Positions 1-9,066 of a stretch of DNA of 64,000 nt are shown here, piece by piece. The position numbers were made by a program, and so were the translations under genes. This DNA comes from Mycolicibacterium sp. J2 (lineage in GTDB: Bacteria > Actinomycetota > Actinomycetes > Mycobacteriales > Mycobacteriaceae), in the NCBI RefSeq assembly GCF_026240945.1, contig NZ_JAPFPY010000010.1:62001-126000 (forward strand), given 5' to 3'. The notes beneath the pieces are model-generated. The model worked only from the letters and a program-made list of their open reading frames with translations. It was not told the origin of the DNA and made no database searches. Each line of letters opens with the position of its first letter. The first letter of the stretch is position 1.

Positions 1-479
1 GGCTTGCCGAACAGCGCCACCGCGGCCACATGGTCGGCGACCTCGGCAGGCATCGGGCCGGTGAGGCCCGGCGGCAGTGCGAAGCCTTGGGGCACCGCGT
101 CCGCGGTGATGTACGCGGCCACCGCCGCGCCCTGCGAATACCCGCCCAACACCACTTTGGTGTTCGGGCAGGCCGCGGCGGTGGCACGGACCTTGTTGCT
201 GGCGTCGATGACGCCGTCGGCGGCGGTGGCGAAGTCCAGTGACGCCGGGTAGTTCACGGCGTACTCCTCAACGGACTTACCGGGCGCCTTGGCCCGCACC
301 GCATCCACGAATGCCCGCCCGACACTGCCGACGCCCGCGGGTTCGAAGGTCCCCCTGGCGAACACCACCTGCACATCCGGACACGGATCCGCAGCGGCCG
401 GACTCGCGGCGGCCAACGACCCCGCGCCCACGAACACCGCCGAAGCCACGGCACCCATCCAACGATCAATACGATTCAT
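1..479 (-). CDS. Cutinase-family secreted esterase (3' end missing)
   Basis: Secreted serine esterase of the cutinase family, an alpha/beta hydrolase type common in mycobacteria and acting on lipid or polyester substrates. About 159 residues are visible before the window edge cuts the gene. Residues 1-31 form a signal peptide ending in an AAA-D site. The GYSQG nucleophile elbow lies at 113-117 (Ser115). Cys33 and Cys104 are placed like the first conserved disulphide. The opening VVFARGTFEP is typical of the family. The catalytic Asp and His would be in the missing part. The ATG start is chosen because it gives a complete signal peptide. The gene lies 120 bp downstream of the helicase on the same strand. 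The substrate cannot be read from the sequence. Confidence 0.9.
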   Translation of the reverse strand, partial: MNRIDRWMGAVASAVFVGAGSLAAASPAAADPCPDVQVVFARGTFEPAGVGSVGRAFVDAVRAKAPGKSVEEYAVNYPASLDFATAADGVIDASNKVRATAAACPNTKVVLGGYSQGAAVAAYITADAVPQGFALPPGLTGPMPAEVADHVAAVALFGK

Positions 480-599
480 CACTATTGCCCCACCAATTCG
501 TCCCGACCCGCGAAGGCCCCGCTGCCCCGCGACAAGCTCGGTGGGAATACCCAGGGTCCGCACAACTGAATCAAAGACGACTGTGACACCACACACGCC

Positions 600-3125
600 T
601 CAGTCGAGGCGGCCGGCCCCGGTCATCCGCACCACCGGAGATCCTTCCTCATCAGAGGCGGCCAGGTCCACCGCTATATCGAAACCCCAGTCGTGGTCGC
701 CGGCCGGATCGTCGAGGATCTGCCGGACTCGCCACACGTCGGGTTGCCGGTCGAAGATCAGCAGCGCCGGCCCCCGGGCGTCCGCGCCGGTGCCCACCTC
801 GTCGTGCTCGGCGAAGTACGCCGAGCCGAGCTCCTCCCACCGCTGCGCGGACCAGCCGTCGTCGAGTGCACCCAGTTCGGCCCACCGGCGCCGCGCGAAC
901 AACTCCACCCGGCGGAACAGCGCGTTGCGCACCATCGCGGTGAACGCGCGGTCGTTGGCCGTCAGCGCCCGCACCGGAACCGTCACCGGCGCCGTCTCCG
1001 GCAGCTCACCACTGGTGAGTTGTTCCCATTCGTCGAGCAGGCTCGAATCGACTTGGCGCACAAGCTCGCCCAACCATTCGACGATATCGGCCAGTTCGTC
1101 GGTGCGGGCGGCGGCGGGCACCCCGGAGCGCAGCGCCTTGAACGCGTCGGACAGGTAGCGCAGCACCGCGCCCTCCGACCGCGTCAGCCCGTACTCGCTG
1201 ACGAACTCGCGAAACGTCTGCGCCCGCTCCCACATCTCGCGCACCACCGATTTCGGGGAGAGTTTCCCGTCGGCGGCCCACGGGTTGCTGCGCAGGTACA
1301 CCTCGAAGGTGTGCTCCAGCAGATCCTGCAGGGGTTTGGGGTAGGTCACCTCGTCCAGCAGTTCGATGCGCTCGTCGTATTCGATGCCGTCGGCTTTCAT
1401 CTGGGCGACGGCTTCCCCGCGCGCCTTGTTCACCTGCGCGGCAAGGATCTGGCGAGGATCCTCCAAGGTCGCCTCGATCACCGAGACCACGTCCAGCGCA
1501 TACGTTTTCGACTCGGGGTCCAAGACGTCCACCGCGGCAAGGGCGAAGGTCGACAGCGGTTGGTTGAGCGCAAAATCGGGCGGCAGGTCGACGGTCAACC
1601 GGTACTGTCTGCCATCGGATTCCGGTTCGGGCAGCCGCTCCAGGATGCCGGCCTGCAGCAGGGATCGGGCGATGCCGACCGCCTCCAGGATGAGCTTGAG
1701 CTGGCGTTTGCGTGGCTCGTGATTGTCGGTGAGCAGCCGGCGCATCGCCTCGAACGGATTGCCTGAGCCATCCCCCGTCGCTGCGCTCGCCCCGCGCCGA
1801 TCCACCACGTCCAGGATCATCGCCGTCGACACCCGCATGTGACTGGTCAGGGGCTCCGGGGCGGCCTCCACGAGCCGCGTCATGGTCTGCTCGCTCCAGG
1901 GCACCATGCCCTCGGGGACCTTGCGGCGTACCAGCTTTCGGCGTTTCTTCGGATCGTCGGCGACCTTGGCGAACTGTTTGAGGTTCTCCACCTCGTGTTC
2001 GGGTGCCTGCACGACGACGGTGCCCGCGGTATCGAAACCGGCGCGGCCGGCGCGGCCGGCGATCTGATGGAACTCGCGCGCGGTGAGCAACCTGGTGCGC
2101 GTGCCGTCGTATTTGGACAGCGCGGTGAACACCACCGTGCGGATCGGCACATTGATACCGACGCCAAGGGTGTCGGTGCCGCAGATGATCTTCAGCAGGC
2201 CGGCCTGGGCCAGCTGCTCGACCAGCCGTCGGTACTTGGGCAGCATGCCCGCGTGATGCACCCCGATGCCGTGCCGCACCAGCCGCGACAAGGTGGTGCC
2301 GAATGCCGAGGAGAACCGGAAGGCGCCGATGTGCGCGGCGATGGCGGCCTTCTCCTCCTTGGTGCACACGTTGACGCTCATCAGTGCCTGGGCGCGTTCC
2401 AGTGCCGCGGCCTGGGTGAAATGCACGACGTAGATCGGTACCTGCCGGGTGTCGAGCAGATCGCCGATGGTCTCGTGCATCGGTGTGGTGGCATACGAAT
2501 AGAACAGCGGGACCGGGCGCTGCGCCCCGGCCACCAGCGCGGTCGGTCGGCCGGTGCGCCGGGTGAGGTCCGCGCGCAGGAAGGTGACGTCGCCGAGTGT
2601 CGCCGACATCAGCAGGAACTGGGCGCGGGGCAGCTCCAGCAGGGGTACTTGCCAGGCCCAGCCGCGGTCGGGGTCGCCGTAGAAGTGGAACTCGTCCATC
2701 ACCACCAGGCCGATGTCCGCGGCCGCACCTTCGCGCAGCGCGACGTTGGCCAGGATCTCCGCGGTGCACGCGATGATCGGTGCGTCCGCGTTGACCGAGG
2801 CATCGCCGGTGAGCATCCCGACATTGGCCGCGCCGAAGACATCGGTCAGCGCGAAGAACTTCTCGCTGACCAGTGCCTTGATCGGAGCGGTGTAGAAGCT
2901 TCTGCCGCGCGCGGTTGCCAGCGCCGCGTAGATCGCCCCGGTGGCCACGAGCGACTTACCCGAACCCGTTGGCGTCGCCAGTACCACGTTGGCGCCACTG
3001 ACCAGTTCGATCAGCGCCTCCTCCTGGGCGGGGTACAACACCGTGCCACGTCCCTCGGCCCAGGCCGCGAACGAGGTGAACAGGTCGTCGGGGTCGGTGC
3101 CCGACGCAGGCAACAGGGTGATCAT
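600..3125 (-). CDS. DEAD/DEAH-box helicase with DUF3516-type C-terminal region
   Basis: Superfamily 2 nucleic-acid helicase of 841 aa. Walker A TPTGSGKS is at residues 51-58 and the Walker B box, here DEFH, at 144-147. Further on are GVGINVPIR and the motif VI segment HQIAGRAGRAG. The last ~430 residues have no familiar fold to my eye and match the position of the DUF3516 region recalled from actinobacterial helicases. The frame stays open upstream to 3593, but that part overlaps the kinase gene on the other strand and is low-quality sequence. The ATG at 3125 starts directly before a normal helicase N-terminus and has a GGACGGGAC stretch just upstream. RNA or DNA preference is unknown. The gene is divergent from the kinase across 63 bp. 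Confidence 0.85.
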   Translation of the reverse strand: MITLLPASGTDPDDLFTSFAAWAEGRGTVLYPAQEEALIELVSGANVVLATPTGSGKSLVATGAIYAALATARGRSFYTAPIKALVSEKFFALTDVFGAANVGMLTGDASVNADAPIIACTAEILANVALREGAAADIGLVVMDEFHFYGDPDRGWAWQVPLLELPRAQFLLMSATLGDVTFLRADLTRRTGRPTALVAGAQRPVPLFYSYATTPMHETIGDLLDTRQVPIYVVHFTQAAALERAQALMSVNVCTKEEKAAIAAHIGAFRFSSAFGTTLSRLVRHGIGVHHAGMLPKYRRLVEQLAQAGLLKIICGTDTLGVGINVPIRTVVFTALSKYDGTRTRLLTAREFHQIAGRAGRAGFDTAGTVVVQAPEHEVENLKQFAKVADDPKKRRKLVRRKVPEGMVPWSEQTMTRLVEAAPEPLTSHMRVSTAMILDVVDRRGASAATGDGSGNPFEAMRRLLTDNHEPRKRQLKLILEAVGIARSLLQAGILERLPEPESDGRQYRLTVDLPPDFALNQPLSTFALAAVDVLDPESKTYALDVVSVIEATLEDPRQILAAQVNKARGEAVAQMKADGIEYDERIELLDEVTYPKPLQDLLEHTFEVYLRSNPWAADGKLSPKSVVREMWERAQTFREFVSEYGLTRSEGAVLRYLSDAFKALRSGVPAAARTDELADIVEWLGELVRQVDSSLLDEWEQLTSGELPETAPVTVPVRALTANDRAFTAMVRNALFRRVELFARRRWAELGALDDGWSAQRWEELGSAYFAEHDEVGTGADARGPALLIFDRQPDVWRVRQILDDPAGDHDWGFDIAVDLAASDEEGSPVVRMTGAGRLD

Positions 3126-3176
3126 GTCCCGTCCAGCCTGCCTGACGGACCGGCCGCGCTCACACCACGGGTCACA

Positions 3177-3182
3177 TACCAT
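3177..3182 (+). promoter_or_regulatory. Predicted -10 box (TACCAT), leaderless kinase transcript
   Basis: TACCAT ends 6 nt before the GTG at 3189, which places transcription start on the start codon. No Shine-Dalgarno sequence is present, consistent with leaderless translation. Confidence 0.5.
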
Positions 3183-3188
3183 TTGCCC

Positions 3189-5066
3189 GTGCCGCTGACC
3201 GAAGGGCAGGTTTTCGCCGGATACACCATCCGGCGGTTGCTCGGCGCGGGCGGAATGGGCAGTGTCTATCTCGCCGACCACCCCCGGTTGCCACGCCAGG
3301 ACGCACTGAAGGTGCTGGCGGCCGACCTCACCACCGACCCGGAGTACGGGCCGCGGTTTCGCCGCGAGGCGGATCTGGTGTCCACCCTGTCGCATCCGAA
3401 CATCCTGGGCGTGTACGACCGCGGCGAGGTGGACGGCCAGCTGTGGATCTCGATGGTCTACGTGGCGGGCACCGACGCCGCGCGGCTGCTGCGCGATCAC
3501 CATCCCAACGGCATGCCCGCGCACGTGGCGCTGCCGATCATCGCCGCGGTCGCGTCCGCACTCGATTACGCGCATCAGCGCGGGCTGCTGCACCGGGATA
3601 TCAAGCCGGCCAATATCTTGCTGGAATCGGAGACCTCACGGATCTACCTGGCCGACTTCGGGATTGCCAGGCCGATGGACGACTCGACGAAGCTGACAGC
3701 GACCAATATGGCGGTCGGCACCGTGGCCTACGCCGCGCCCGAGCAGTTGCGCGGCGAACCGATGGACGGGCGCACCGACCAATACGCCCTGGCGTGCACG
3801 GCTTTTCATCTGTTGACCGGCAGCACGCCGTACGCCGACACCAACCCGGCGGTGGTGATCACCAAACATGTCACCGCACCGGCGCCGTCGCTGGGGGAGC
3901 GGCGCCCGGAGTTGCGCGGGCTTGACCCGGTGCTGGCCCGGGCGATGGCGAAGTCGAGGGAGGCCCGCTATCCCACCTGCCTGGAGTTCGCGCACGCCCT
4001 GCAGTACCAATTGGCGGCCCCGAGCGCGCAGTTCGGATCAGTCACGGACTCCGGCGGCCATCGCACGGTGGCCGCCGCGCCCCCGCCGCCCGCCGAACCG
4101 ACGTCGCGATCCAAGGTGTGGCTGGCGGTCTTGGTGGCGTTGGCACTGTTGGTTGTCGCCGGCGGCGTGATCGCCGGGGTGCGACTGCTGTCCGAGGGCG
4201 ACAAGCCCACGGCGGCGCCGGCCGCGCCGCAAACCGGCGTCGCGTCGGCGACCGGGGAGGGCTTCACCGGGCTCTACCGTGCCGACTATGGCCCCGGCAC
4301 CGACCTGGAGGGCAACCTCATTCCCGGTGCGCCGGCGATGACCGGCACCTGGGACGTGCGCTCGGCATGCGGCACGAACGGCTGTATCGCCAACGCCAGG
4401 TACGTCGGTAACAGCGGCATCGTGCTGGTGTCCGACCTGACCTTCGATCAGATCGCCGGTGACTGGGTCGCGGTGGCCACGGGTTCGGTGCAGTGCAACG
4501 ACATGACCACCGAAGCCTGGGTGGTGTTCACGTTGACGCCACAGCCCGACGGTTCCCTCACCGGCGAGACCACCAGGGCGGCGGCCAACGGCTGCAGTAG
4601 CAACAAGCGGACCGTGACATTCACCCGCACCGGTGCCGACGACCGCAGCCGGGTCCCCGACCCGTCCACGTTGCCGGCCCGCACCACCTCGCCGGCCACC
4701 GCCCTGCACGGGCGCTATCACGAGTCGATCGTCTACACCAACGGCGGTTTCGCGCCCGGTGCGCCCGATCTGCAGGTGCGGACGCATTGCCTGCGTACCG
4801 GAGACCGGTGCATCAGCCTGTTCCACGCCATCGACGGGGTGGTCACCTTGGTGTTCGCCGACAACAAGTGGACGCGCAACGAGGCGGGGGTGGTCCCGTG
4901 CGCACAGGGCGGCACCACCAAGGTCACCATCACCGCCGAGTATCCGCTGCCCACCGATCTGGCGGACCCGATCCCGGTGCTCAACGGACGCGGACAGAAC
5001 GTCTCGACCGGTAGCCAATGCCAGGGTGGCGAATTCACCGACAAGTTCGTCCGGACCGGCGACTAG
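3189..5066 (+). CDS. Transmembrane Ser/Thr protein kinase (PknF-like architecture)
   Basis: Membrane receptor-like Hanks-type kinase of 625 aa. The glycine loop GAGGMG is at residues 19-24, the ATP-binding lysine at Lys41, the catalytic loop HRDIKPAN at 135-142 and the DFG motif at 156-158. A Pro-rich juxtamembrane segment precedes one transmembrane helix at about 315-340. The extracellular ~280 residues contain two tandem ~110-residue units, each beginning GLYR or GRYH and each with several cysteines, joined by a Thr/Ser/Pro linker. Start: GTG 3189, supported by a TACCAT box placed for a leaderless transcript. The frame is open further upstream, but that is the helicase antisense. The ligand and the phosphorylation targets are unknown. 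Confidence 0.9.
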   Translation: MPLTEGQVFAGYTIRRLLGAGGMGSVYLADHPRLPRQDALKVLAADLTTDPEYGPRFRREADLVSTLSHPNILGVYDRGEVDGQLWISMVYVAGTDAARLLRDHHPNGMPAHVALPIIAAVASALDYAHQRGLLHRDIKPANILLESETSRIYLADFGIARPMDDSTKLTATNMAVGTVAYAAPEQLRGEPMDGRTDQYALACTAFHLLTGSTPYADTNPAVVITKHVTAPAPSLGERRPELRGLDPVLARAMAKSREARYPTCLEFAHALQYQLAAPSAQFGSVTDSGGHRTVAAAPPPPAEPTSRSKVWLAVLVALALLVVAGGVIAGVRLLSEGDKPTAAPAAPQTGVASATGEGFTGLYRADYGPGTDLEGNLIPGAPAMTGTWDVRSACGTNGCIANARYVGNSGIVLVSDLTFDQIAGDWVAVATGSVQCNDMTTEAWVVFTLTPQPDGSLTGETTRAAANGCSSNKRTVTFTRTGADDRSRVPDPSTLPARTTSPATALHGRYHESIVYTNGGFAPGAPDLQVRTHCLRTGDRCISLFHAIDGVVTLVFADNKWTRNEAGVVPCAQGGTTKVTITAEYPLPTDLADPIPVLNGRGQNVSTGSQCQGGEFTDKFVRTGD

Positions 5067-5071
5067 CACGC

Positions 5072-5077
5072 TAGGGT
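5072..5077 (+). promoter_or_regulatory. Predicted -10 box (TAGGGT) before lipoprotein gene
   Basis: TAGGGT lies 9 nt before the ATG at 5087, so the leader would be only 2-3 nt. It sits in the 20-bp gap after the kinase stop, so the lipoprotein gene may have its own promoter. Confidence 0.35.
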
Positions 5078-5086
5078 CGGAACGCA

Positions 5087-6310
5087 ATGACGACATCAGA
5101 TGCATTGCGGCGCAGTATGAAATCCATTATGGCGCTTGCTGGCGCGGTAGCCGTTGCCGCATGTGCCCACACCAGCGACACTCCGGCACCCTCCAGTTCG
5201 GTTGCGGCGCCCACCGTGACGGCCCCGCCTATCGTCAGCCCCGCTCTGCTGGACGTCGGCAGTTACCCCACGGCTCCGCAACCGCCGCTGGGCAATGCCG
5301 GTTCGATCGAAACCGGGGTGGCGGTGGACGCGCGCCGGATGTCCGAGTTCGTGATCGGTCCGTGGGATGTCGATCCGACGCTGATCAACCCGTATCTGGA
5401 CACCTACTACGTCCTGGCCAACCCGCTGTCGCTCGCGCAGTTGGGCCCCGAACCCATCGCGGCGGCCGCCCAAGGGCATGGATTCGTCAACGGTTTCGCC
5501 TCGGCGCGCACCTCCGGCAACGCCGTCTTGGTCAATGCCGTGCTGCGGTTCCCCGACCCGGCCGCCGCCGTCGCGGCCACCACAGCGATGGGTGATGCGG
5601 CGGCAGCCAGTCCCATCGGGGGTACCCAACCGGTCCGCACCCCGATCGCCGGACACCCCCAGGCCGTCGCCGTCACCTATCCGTTCACCCCGCGTGGCGC
5701 GGACCACCCGTGGGCCGTGGTCCGCTCGTTCACCCCGCATGGCCCCTACGTGTTCATGCAGTTGGCGCAGTCCTCGGACGGTCTGGATGCCGCGACGGGG
5801 TTGGTGGCCAAGGCGATCGATGCGCAGGGACCCGTCATCGACGGGTTCACCCCGACGGATCTGAAGGCCTTCGCCGACGTACCGCTGGACCCAACCGGCC
5901 TGCTGGGCCGCACCATTCCGCAAACCGGTGATGTCGTCCCGACGAAGAACGCCGTCTACCCAGCCAAGGCCGCCATGCACTTCCAGACCGATCCGGTGGC
6001 ATCCAAGACCTTGTTCTCCGACACCGGGGTGACAGCGGTGGCCATGGGCAAAGCGAATGTGTACCAGGCCAAAGAACCGCTGACGGCCCTGATGATCACC
6101 AACGGGTTCAACACCGAGGTGCTGACGGAGGCCGGTGCGAAACCCGCGGGCCCAGTGCCCGCGCTGCCGGAAAGTCATTGTGTGGCAAGGTCGAAAGGCT
6201 TCTACTGCGTGGCGCCCGCCGGCCGTTACGCGATCGAGGCCAGCGGTGCGCCATTGCGCGACGTACAGCAGTTGGTGGCCGCGCAGTACGTTCTGCTCAC
6301 GGCGAAGTGA
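5087..6310 (+). CDS. Putative lipoprotein, DUF7373-type
   Basis: Predicted exported lipoprotein of 407 aa. The N-terminus has basic residues, a hydrophobic stretch and a lipobox-like VAAC ending at Cys26, then a Pro/Ser/Thr-rich linker. The body, with its two similar alpha/beta halves and phrases such as VLRFPDPAAA, resembles mycobacterial lipoproteins placed in DUF7373. That assignment is from memory. A second in-frame ATG (Met11, position 5117) would shorten the signal peptide without harming it. Two cysteines near the C-terminus (HCVARSKGFYC) could form a disulphide. It follows the kinase by 20 bp on the same strand and overlaps the PhyH-like gene tail-to-tail by 14 bp. Function unknown. 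Confidence 0.75.
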   Translation: MTTSDALRRSMKSIMALAGAVAVAACAHTSDTPAPSSSVAAPTVTAPPIVSPALLDVGSYPTAPQPPLGNAGSIETGVAVDARRMSEFVIGPWDVDPTLINPYLDTYYVLANPLSLAQLGPEPIAAAAQGHGFVNGFASARTSGNAVLVNAVLRFPDPAAAVAATTAMGDAAAASPIGGTQPVRTPIAGHPQAVAVTYPFTPRGADHPWAVVRSFTPHGPYVFMQLAQSSDGLDAATGLVAKAIDAQGPVIDGFTPTDLKAFADVPLDPTGLLGRTIPQTGDVVPTKNAVYPAKAAMHFQTDPVASKTLFSDTGVTAVAMGKANVYQAKEPLTALMITNGFNTEVLTEAGAKPAGPVPALPESHCVARSKGFYCVAPAGRYAIEASGAPLRDVQQLVAAQYVLLTAK

Positions 6311-6983
6311 GCGGTCGGGTCAGCATGATCGGCCCCTGCGCCATGAACCGCGGCGTCTGACCACGATGCGTATCGGCGGCATGCACGGTGAACGGGTGCA
6401 GCAGATACATGTCACCCGGCCGCCCGGTGGCGTGTGCGACCGGGCGCTGGGCACTGGCGGCTTCGGCCCGTCGGCCCGCTGTCACGGCATCCAACGGTCC
6501 GTCCCCGAGCACCCCCGGCACATCGCGGTGTGAGCCCACCCGGATCCGGGTCGGAGCGTCATCCGGTCCCACTTGCGACAGCAGGGTCAGCACCAGCACC
6601 GTGTGCGGTTGGCGCGATACCGCCCAGGATCCGTCCGGTAGTGGGGTGTTCAGATCGATATGCCAACCGCGGTCGTCGATATCAGAAGGCAGCGGAAACC
6701 GGACGACGATATTGCCCAGCGATCCCCGCGGAACCCAGCGGTCGACGCCCAGGACCGCGTCCAGTGCTGCCGACAGGCCCGGAGGGCGTGTCAACTCGCC
6801 GAATGGTCCGGTACCGGACAAGTCCGAGGTCCACACCACCGATTCGTTCGACTGCTCGGGCCGGTCGGCAGCCAGCCCGAGCCGCTGCCACAGCAGGGTC
6901 TGCGCGGCGACGGCGGCCTCGCGTACCGCCGTACCGTCGATGTGCAGGTATCCGTCGCGGCCGAATGCGTCGACATCGATCAC
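6297..6983 (-). CDS. Phytanoyl-CoA dioxygenase (PhyH)-like oxygenase
   Basis: Predicted Fe(II)/2-oxoglutarate-dependent oxygenase of 228 aa. The metal-binding triad is recognisable as His108-x-Asp110 (GWHIDLN) and a distal histidine in HPFTVHAA (His196 or His201), followed by Arg212 as the likely 2-oxoglutarate anchor. The length is short for PhyH enzymes but contains the whole core. It is the last gene of a minus-strand series TetR, acyl-CoA dehydrogenase, PhyH-like, which would fit lipid or acyl chain oxidation. The GTG start lies inside a strong inverted repeat (6978-7013). A later start cannot be excluded, though the first residues (IDVDAFGRDGYLHI) look like a genuine family N-terminus. 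Confidence 0.75.
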   Translation of the reverse strand: MIDVDAFGRDGYLHIDGTAVREAAVAAQTLLWQRLGLAADRPEQSNESVVWTSDLSGTGPFGELTRPPGLSAALDAVLGVDRWVPRGSLGNIVVRFPLPSDIDDRGWHIDLNTPLPDGSWAVSRQPHTVLVLTLLSQVGPDDAPTRIRVGSHRDVPGVLGDGPLDAVTAGRRAEAASAQRPVAHATGRPGDMYLLHPFTVHAADTHRGQTPRFMAQGPIMLTRPLTSP

Positions 6984-7013
6984 CCCCGCCAGGGTGCCCT
7001 GACGGGGGTGATC
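6978..7013. terminator. Large imperfect palindrome between acyl-CoA dehydrogenase and PhyH-like genes
   Basis: An 11-bp outer arm (GATCACCCCCG and its complement) is followed after one C/A mismatch by a 5-bp inner arm (CAGGG/CCCTG). It lies 20 bp after the acyl-CoA dehydrogenase stop and covers the PhyH-like start codon. There is no U-tract. It could be an intrinsic terminator, an attenuator or a binding site. Confidence 0.45.
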
Positions 7014-7032
7014 GACGCCAATGGTTTTCGGG

Positions 7033-8244
7033 TCAGCGGATGGCCAGGCCGGTGATGGCCCGCGAAATCACCAGGCGCTGAATCTCACTGGTGCCCTCGA
7101 AGATGGTGAAGATCTTGGCGTCGCGGTGCATCCGCTCCACCGGGTAGTCCCGGGTGTAGCCGTTACCGCCGAGGATCTGGATGGCCTCGTCGGTGACGTA
7201 GACGGCGGTCTCGCTGGCCACCAGTTTGGCCATCGACCCCTCGGCATTGTCGAAGGGTTGGTTGTTGCGGGCCATCCAGCCGGCCCGCCAGACCAGCATG
7301 CGGGCGGCGTCGATCCGGCACTTCATATCCGCCAGTTTGAACGCCACGGCCTGGAACTCACCGATCTTGCGGCCGAATTGCTCACGCTGGCTGGCATATT
7401 CGAGAGCGTATTCGTATGCGGCCCGGGCCACACCGACGGCCATCGCACCGACAGTGGGGCGGGTGCGTTCGAAGGTCTTCATGGCGGCCTGACCGCCGGC
7501 GGACGCGCCGGACTTCACCCTGGCGACCCGCTCCTCGAACTTCTCCCGGCCACCGAGGATCATGTCCTCGGGCAGGCGGACGTTGTCGAGCACCACTTCG
7601 GCGGTGTGCGAGGCGCGGATACCGTGCTTCTTGAACTTCTGGCCCTGGCTCACCCCGTGCGTGTCCGGCGGGATGATGAACGTGGCCTGTCCGCGGGATC
7701 CCAGTTCGGGATACACCGACGCCACCACGATGTGCACGTTGGCGATACCGCCGTTGGTGGCCCAGGTCTTGGTCCCGTTGAGCACCCACTCGCGGGTGGC
7801 CTCGTCGAAGCGGGCGCGGGTGCGGATGGCCCCGACGTCGGAGCCGGCGTCGGGTTCCGACGAGCAGAACGCCGCCAGCTGGGGCTCACCGGGCGTGCCG
7901 AACATGGCAGGTAGCCACTGGCCGATCTGTTCGGGAGTTCCGTTGCCGGCCAACGCCGCCGCGGCCAGGCCGGTGCCCAGGATGGACAGCGCGATACCCG
8001 CGTCACCCCAGAACAATTCCTCGAAGACGGTGATGAAACCCAGCCCGCTCGGCTCGGCGGCCTGGGTGCCGAAGAATTCGGGGGAGTACAGGCCGATCTT
8101 GGCGGCCTCGGCGATGATCGGCCACGGCGTCTCTTCGCGTTCGTCCCATTCCGAGGCGGCGGGGCGGACGACGTCGGCGGCGAACTGGTGCACCCAGTCG
8201 CGCACCTCGATGACATCGTCGGAAAGTTGCAGGGAAAAGGTCAT
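7033..8244 (-). CDS. Acyl-CoA dehydrogenase (FadE family)
   Basis: FAD-dependent acyl-CoA dehydrogenase of 403 aa, the usual length. It introduces the alpha-beta double bond in acyl-CoA chains and passes electrons to ETF. The catalytic base is Glu383 in IFEGTSEIQ. The family signatures [13 protein letters not shown] (flavin and substrate region) and [22 protein letters not shown] are present. The ATG at 8244 is preceded by AGGAG at normal spacing. It starts 26 bp after the TetR gene on the same strand, so the two are probably co-transcribed and the regulator probably controls it. Chain-length or sterol specificity cannot be told from the sequence, so no fadE number is assigned. Confidence 0.9.
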   Translation of the reverse strand: MTFSLQLSDDVIEVRDWVHQFAADVVRPAASEWDEREETPWPIIAEAAKIGLYSPEFFGTQAAEPSGLGFITVFEELFWGDAGIALSILGTGLAAAALAGNGTPEQIGQWLPAMFGTPGEPQLAAFCSSEPDAGSDVGAIRTRARFDEATREWVLNGTKTWATNGGIANVHIVVASVYPELGSRGQATFIIPPDTHGVSQGQKFKKHGIRASHTAEVVLDNVRLPEDMILGGREKFEERVARVKSGASAGGQAAMKTFERTRPTVGAMAVGVARAAYEYALEYASQREQFGRKIGEFQAVAFKLADMKCRIDAARMLVWRAGWMARNNQPFDNAEGSMAKLVASETAVYVTDEAIQILGGNGYTRDYPVERMHRDAKIFTIFEGTSEIQRLVISRAITGLAIR

Positions 8245-8270
8245 GCTGGACTCCTGAAAGGACTTGGTGC

Positions 8271-8882
8271 TCAGGGTTTCTTGGGAATGGTGTGGCGTTC
8301 CAGAACGGCGGTGATCTGGTCCACCCAGGCTTCGAAGTAGCGGTCGTCGCCGACATTGCCCGGGGTGCGGTTGGTCAGCGCGCGCAGCGTGGCGAAGTAG
8401 CTCAGCGAGGCGATGGCGACGGCCGCGGCCGCTTCCGGGTCGGGGATCTGCGTGCGGCCCGACTCGTTGGACCGGGTGAGCTCGTCGGCGAATCGTTGAT
8501 AGGCGTTGTCGGTGATGATCTGCCAGGTCTTCTCGTCGAGGTCACCCAGTTCGTCGGGCTCGCGCAGCATCACCCGCAGCAACTCTTCACTCTCGGTGAG
8601 ATTGCTCCAGATCAGCTGACCCGCGGTACGGACCGCGTTGTCCACGCCCTTGGGTTCGCCCGAGTCGTACTGCTCGCGGGCGGTCACGATCTTTTCGATC
8701 CGATCGGACACGGCCTCCTCGAGGAGGGCGCGTTTGGAGCTGAAGTGCTTGTACAACGCCCCGGAGCCGGGTGCCAGCCCGGCCGCCTGCTGGATATCGG
8801 CCACCGACGTGGCGGCATAGCCCTTGGCCGCGAACAGGTGCAGCGCGGTGGCCATGAGCTGCTCGCGGCGGGAGGCGGTCAC
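8271..8882 (-). CDS. TetR-family transcriptional regulator
   Basis: Repressor-type regulator of 203 aa. The N-terminal helix-turn-helix covers about residues 25-50 ([25 protein letters not shown]), with a ligand-binding helical domain behind it. The GTG start gives a standard N-terminus ([21 protein letters not shown]). It is the first gene of the TetR/acyl-CoA dehydrogenase unit. An imperfect 16-bp palindrome only 6 bp upstream of the start (8888-8903) is the likely autoregulatory operator. The effector is probably an acyl-CoA or a related lipid, inferred only from the adjacent gene. Confidence 0.88.
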   Translation of the reverse strand: MTASRREQLMATALHLFAAKGYAATSVADIQQAAGLAPGSGALYKHFSSKRALLEEAVSDRIEKIVTAREQYDSGEPKGVDNAVRTAGQLIWSNLTESEELLRVMLREPDELGDLDEKTWQIITDNAYQRFADELTRSNESGRTQIPDPEAAAAVAIASLSYFATLRALTNRTPGNVGDDRYFEAWVDQITAVLERHTIPKKP

Positions 8883-8887
8883 AAGGG

Positions 8888-8903
8888 GAGAGAGTACTCA
8901 CTC
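8888..8903. promoter_or_regulatory. Candidate TetR operator palindrome
   Basis: GAGAGAGTACTCACTC is symmetrical except for one base pair, centred on the perfect 8-bp core GAGTACTC. It lies immediately upstream of the TetR start, where an autorepressor site is expected. Confidence 0.5.
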
Positions 8904-9066
8904 ACCTGTGCACCGGCAAATTGTGCCCGCGCGCCCTGCGGGGAGCCTCGCTCGGCTGGTGCCGGTCGGCCGCTGAGCCGCGGTCGGAGGGTTGCCCGCC
9001 CCGACCGACCGGCATCAGCGAATTCCGGTGGGCATGAAGTGAGCGCCCGCGGGGTATCCGCCCGGG

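Noticed and set aside
1839..3188. Very long open frame on the plus strand running through the helicase gene into the kinase
   Set aside because: It is the antisense of the helicase. Protein-like sequence with kinase motifs begins only at about 3189, where a promoter box and GTG fit.
3126..3593. N-terminal extension of the helicase on the minus strand
   Set aside because: It overlaps the kinase domain coding region on the opposite strand and shows no domain; the helicase fold starts at 3125.
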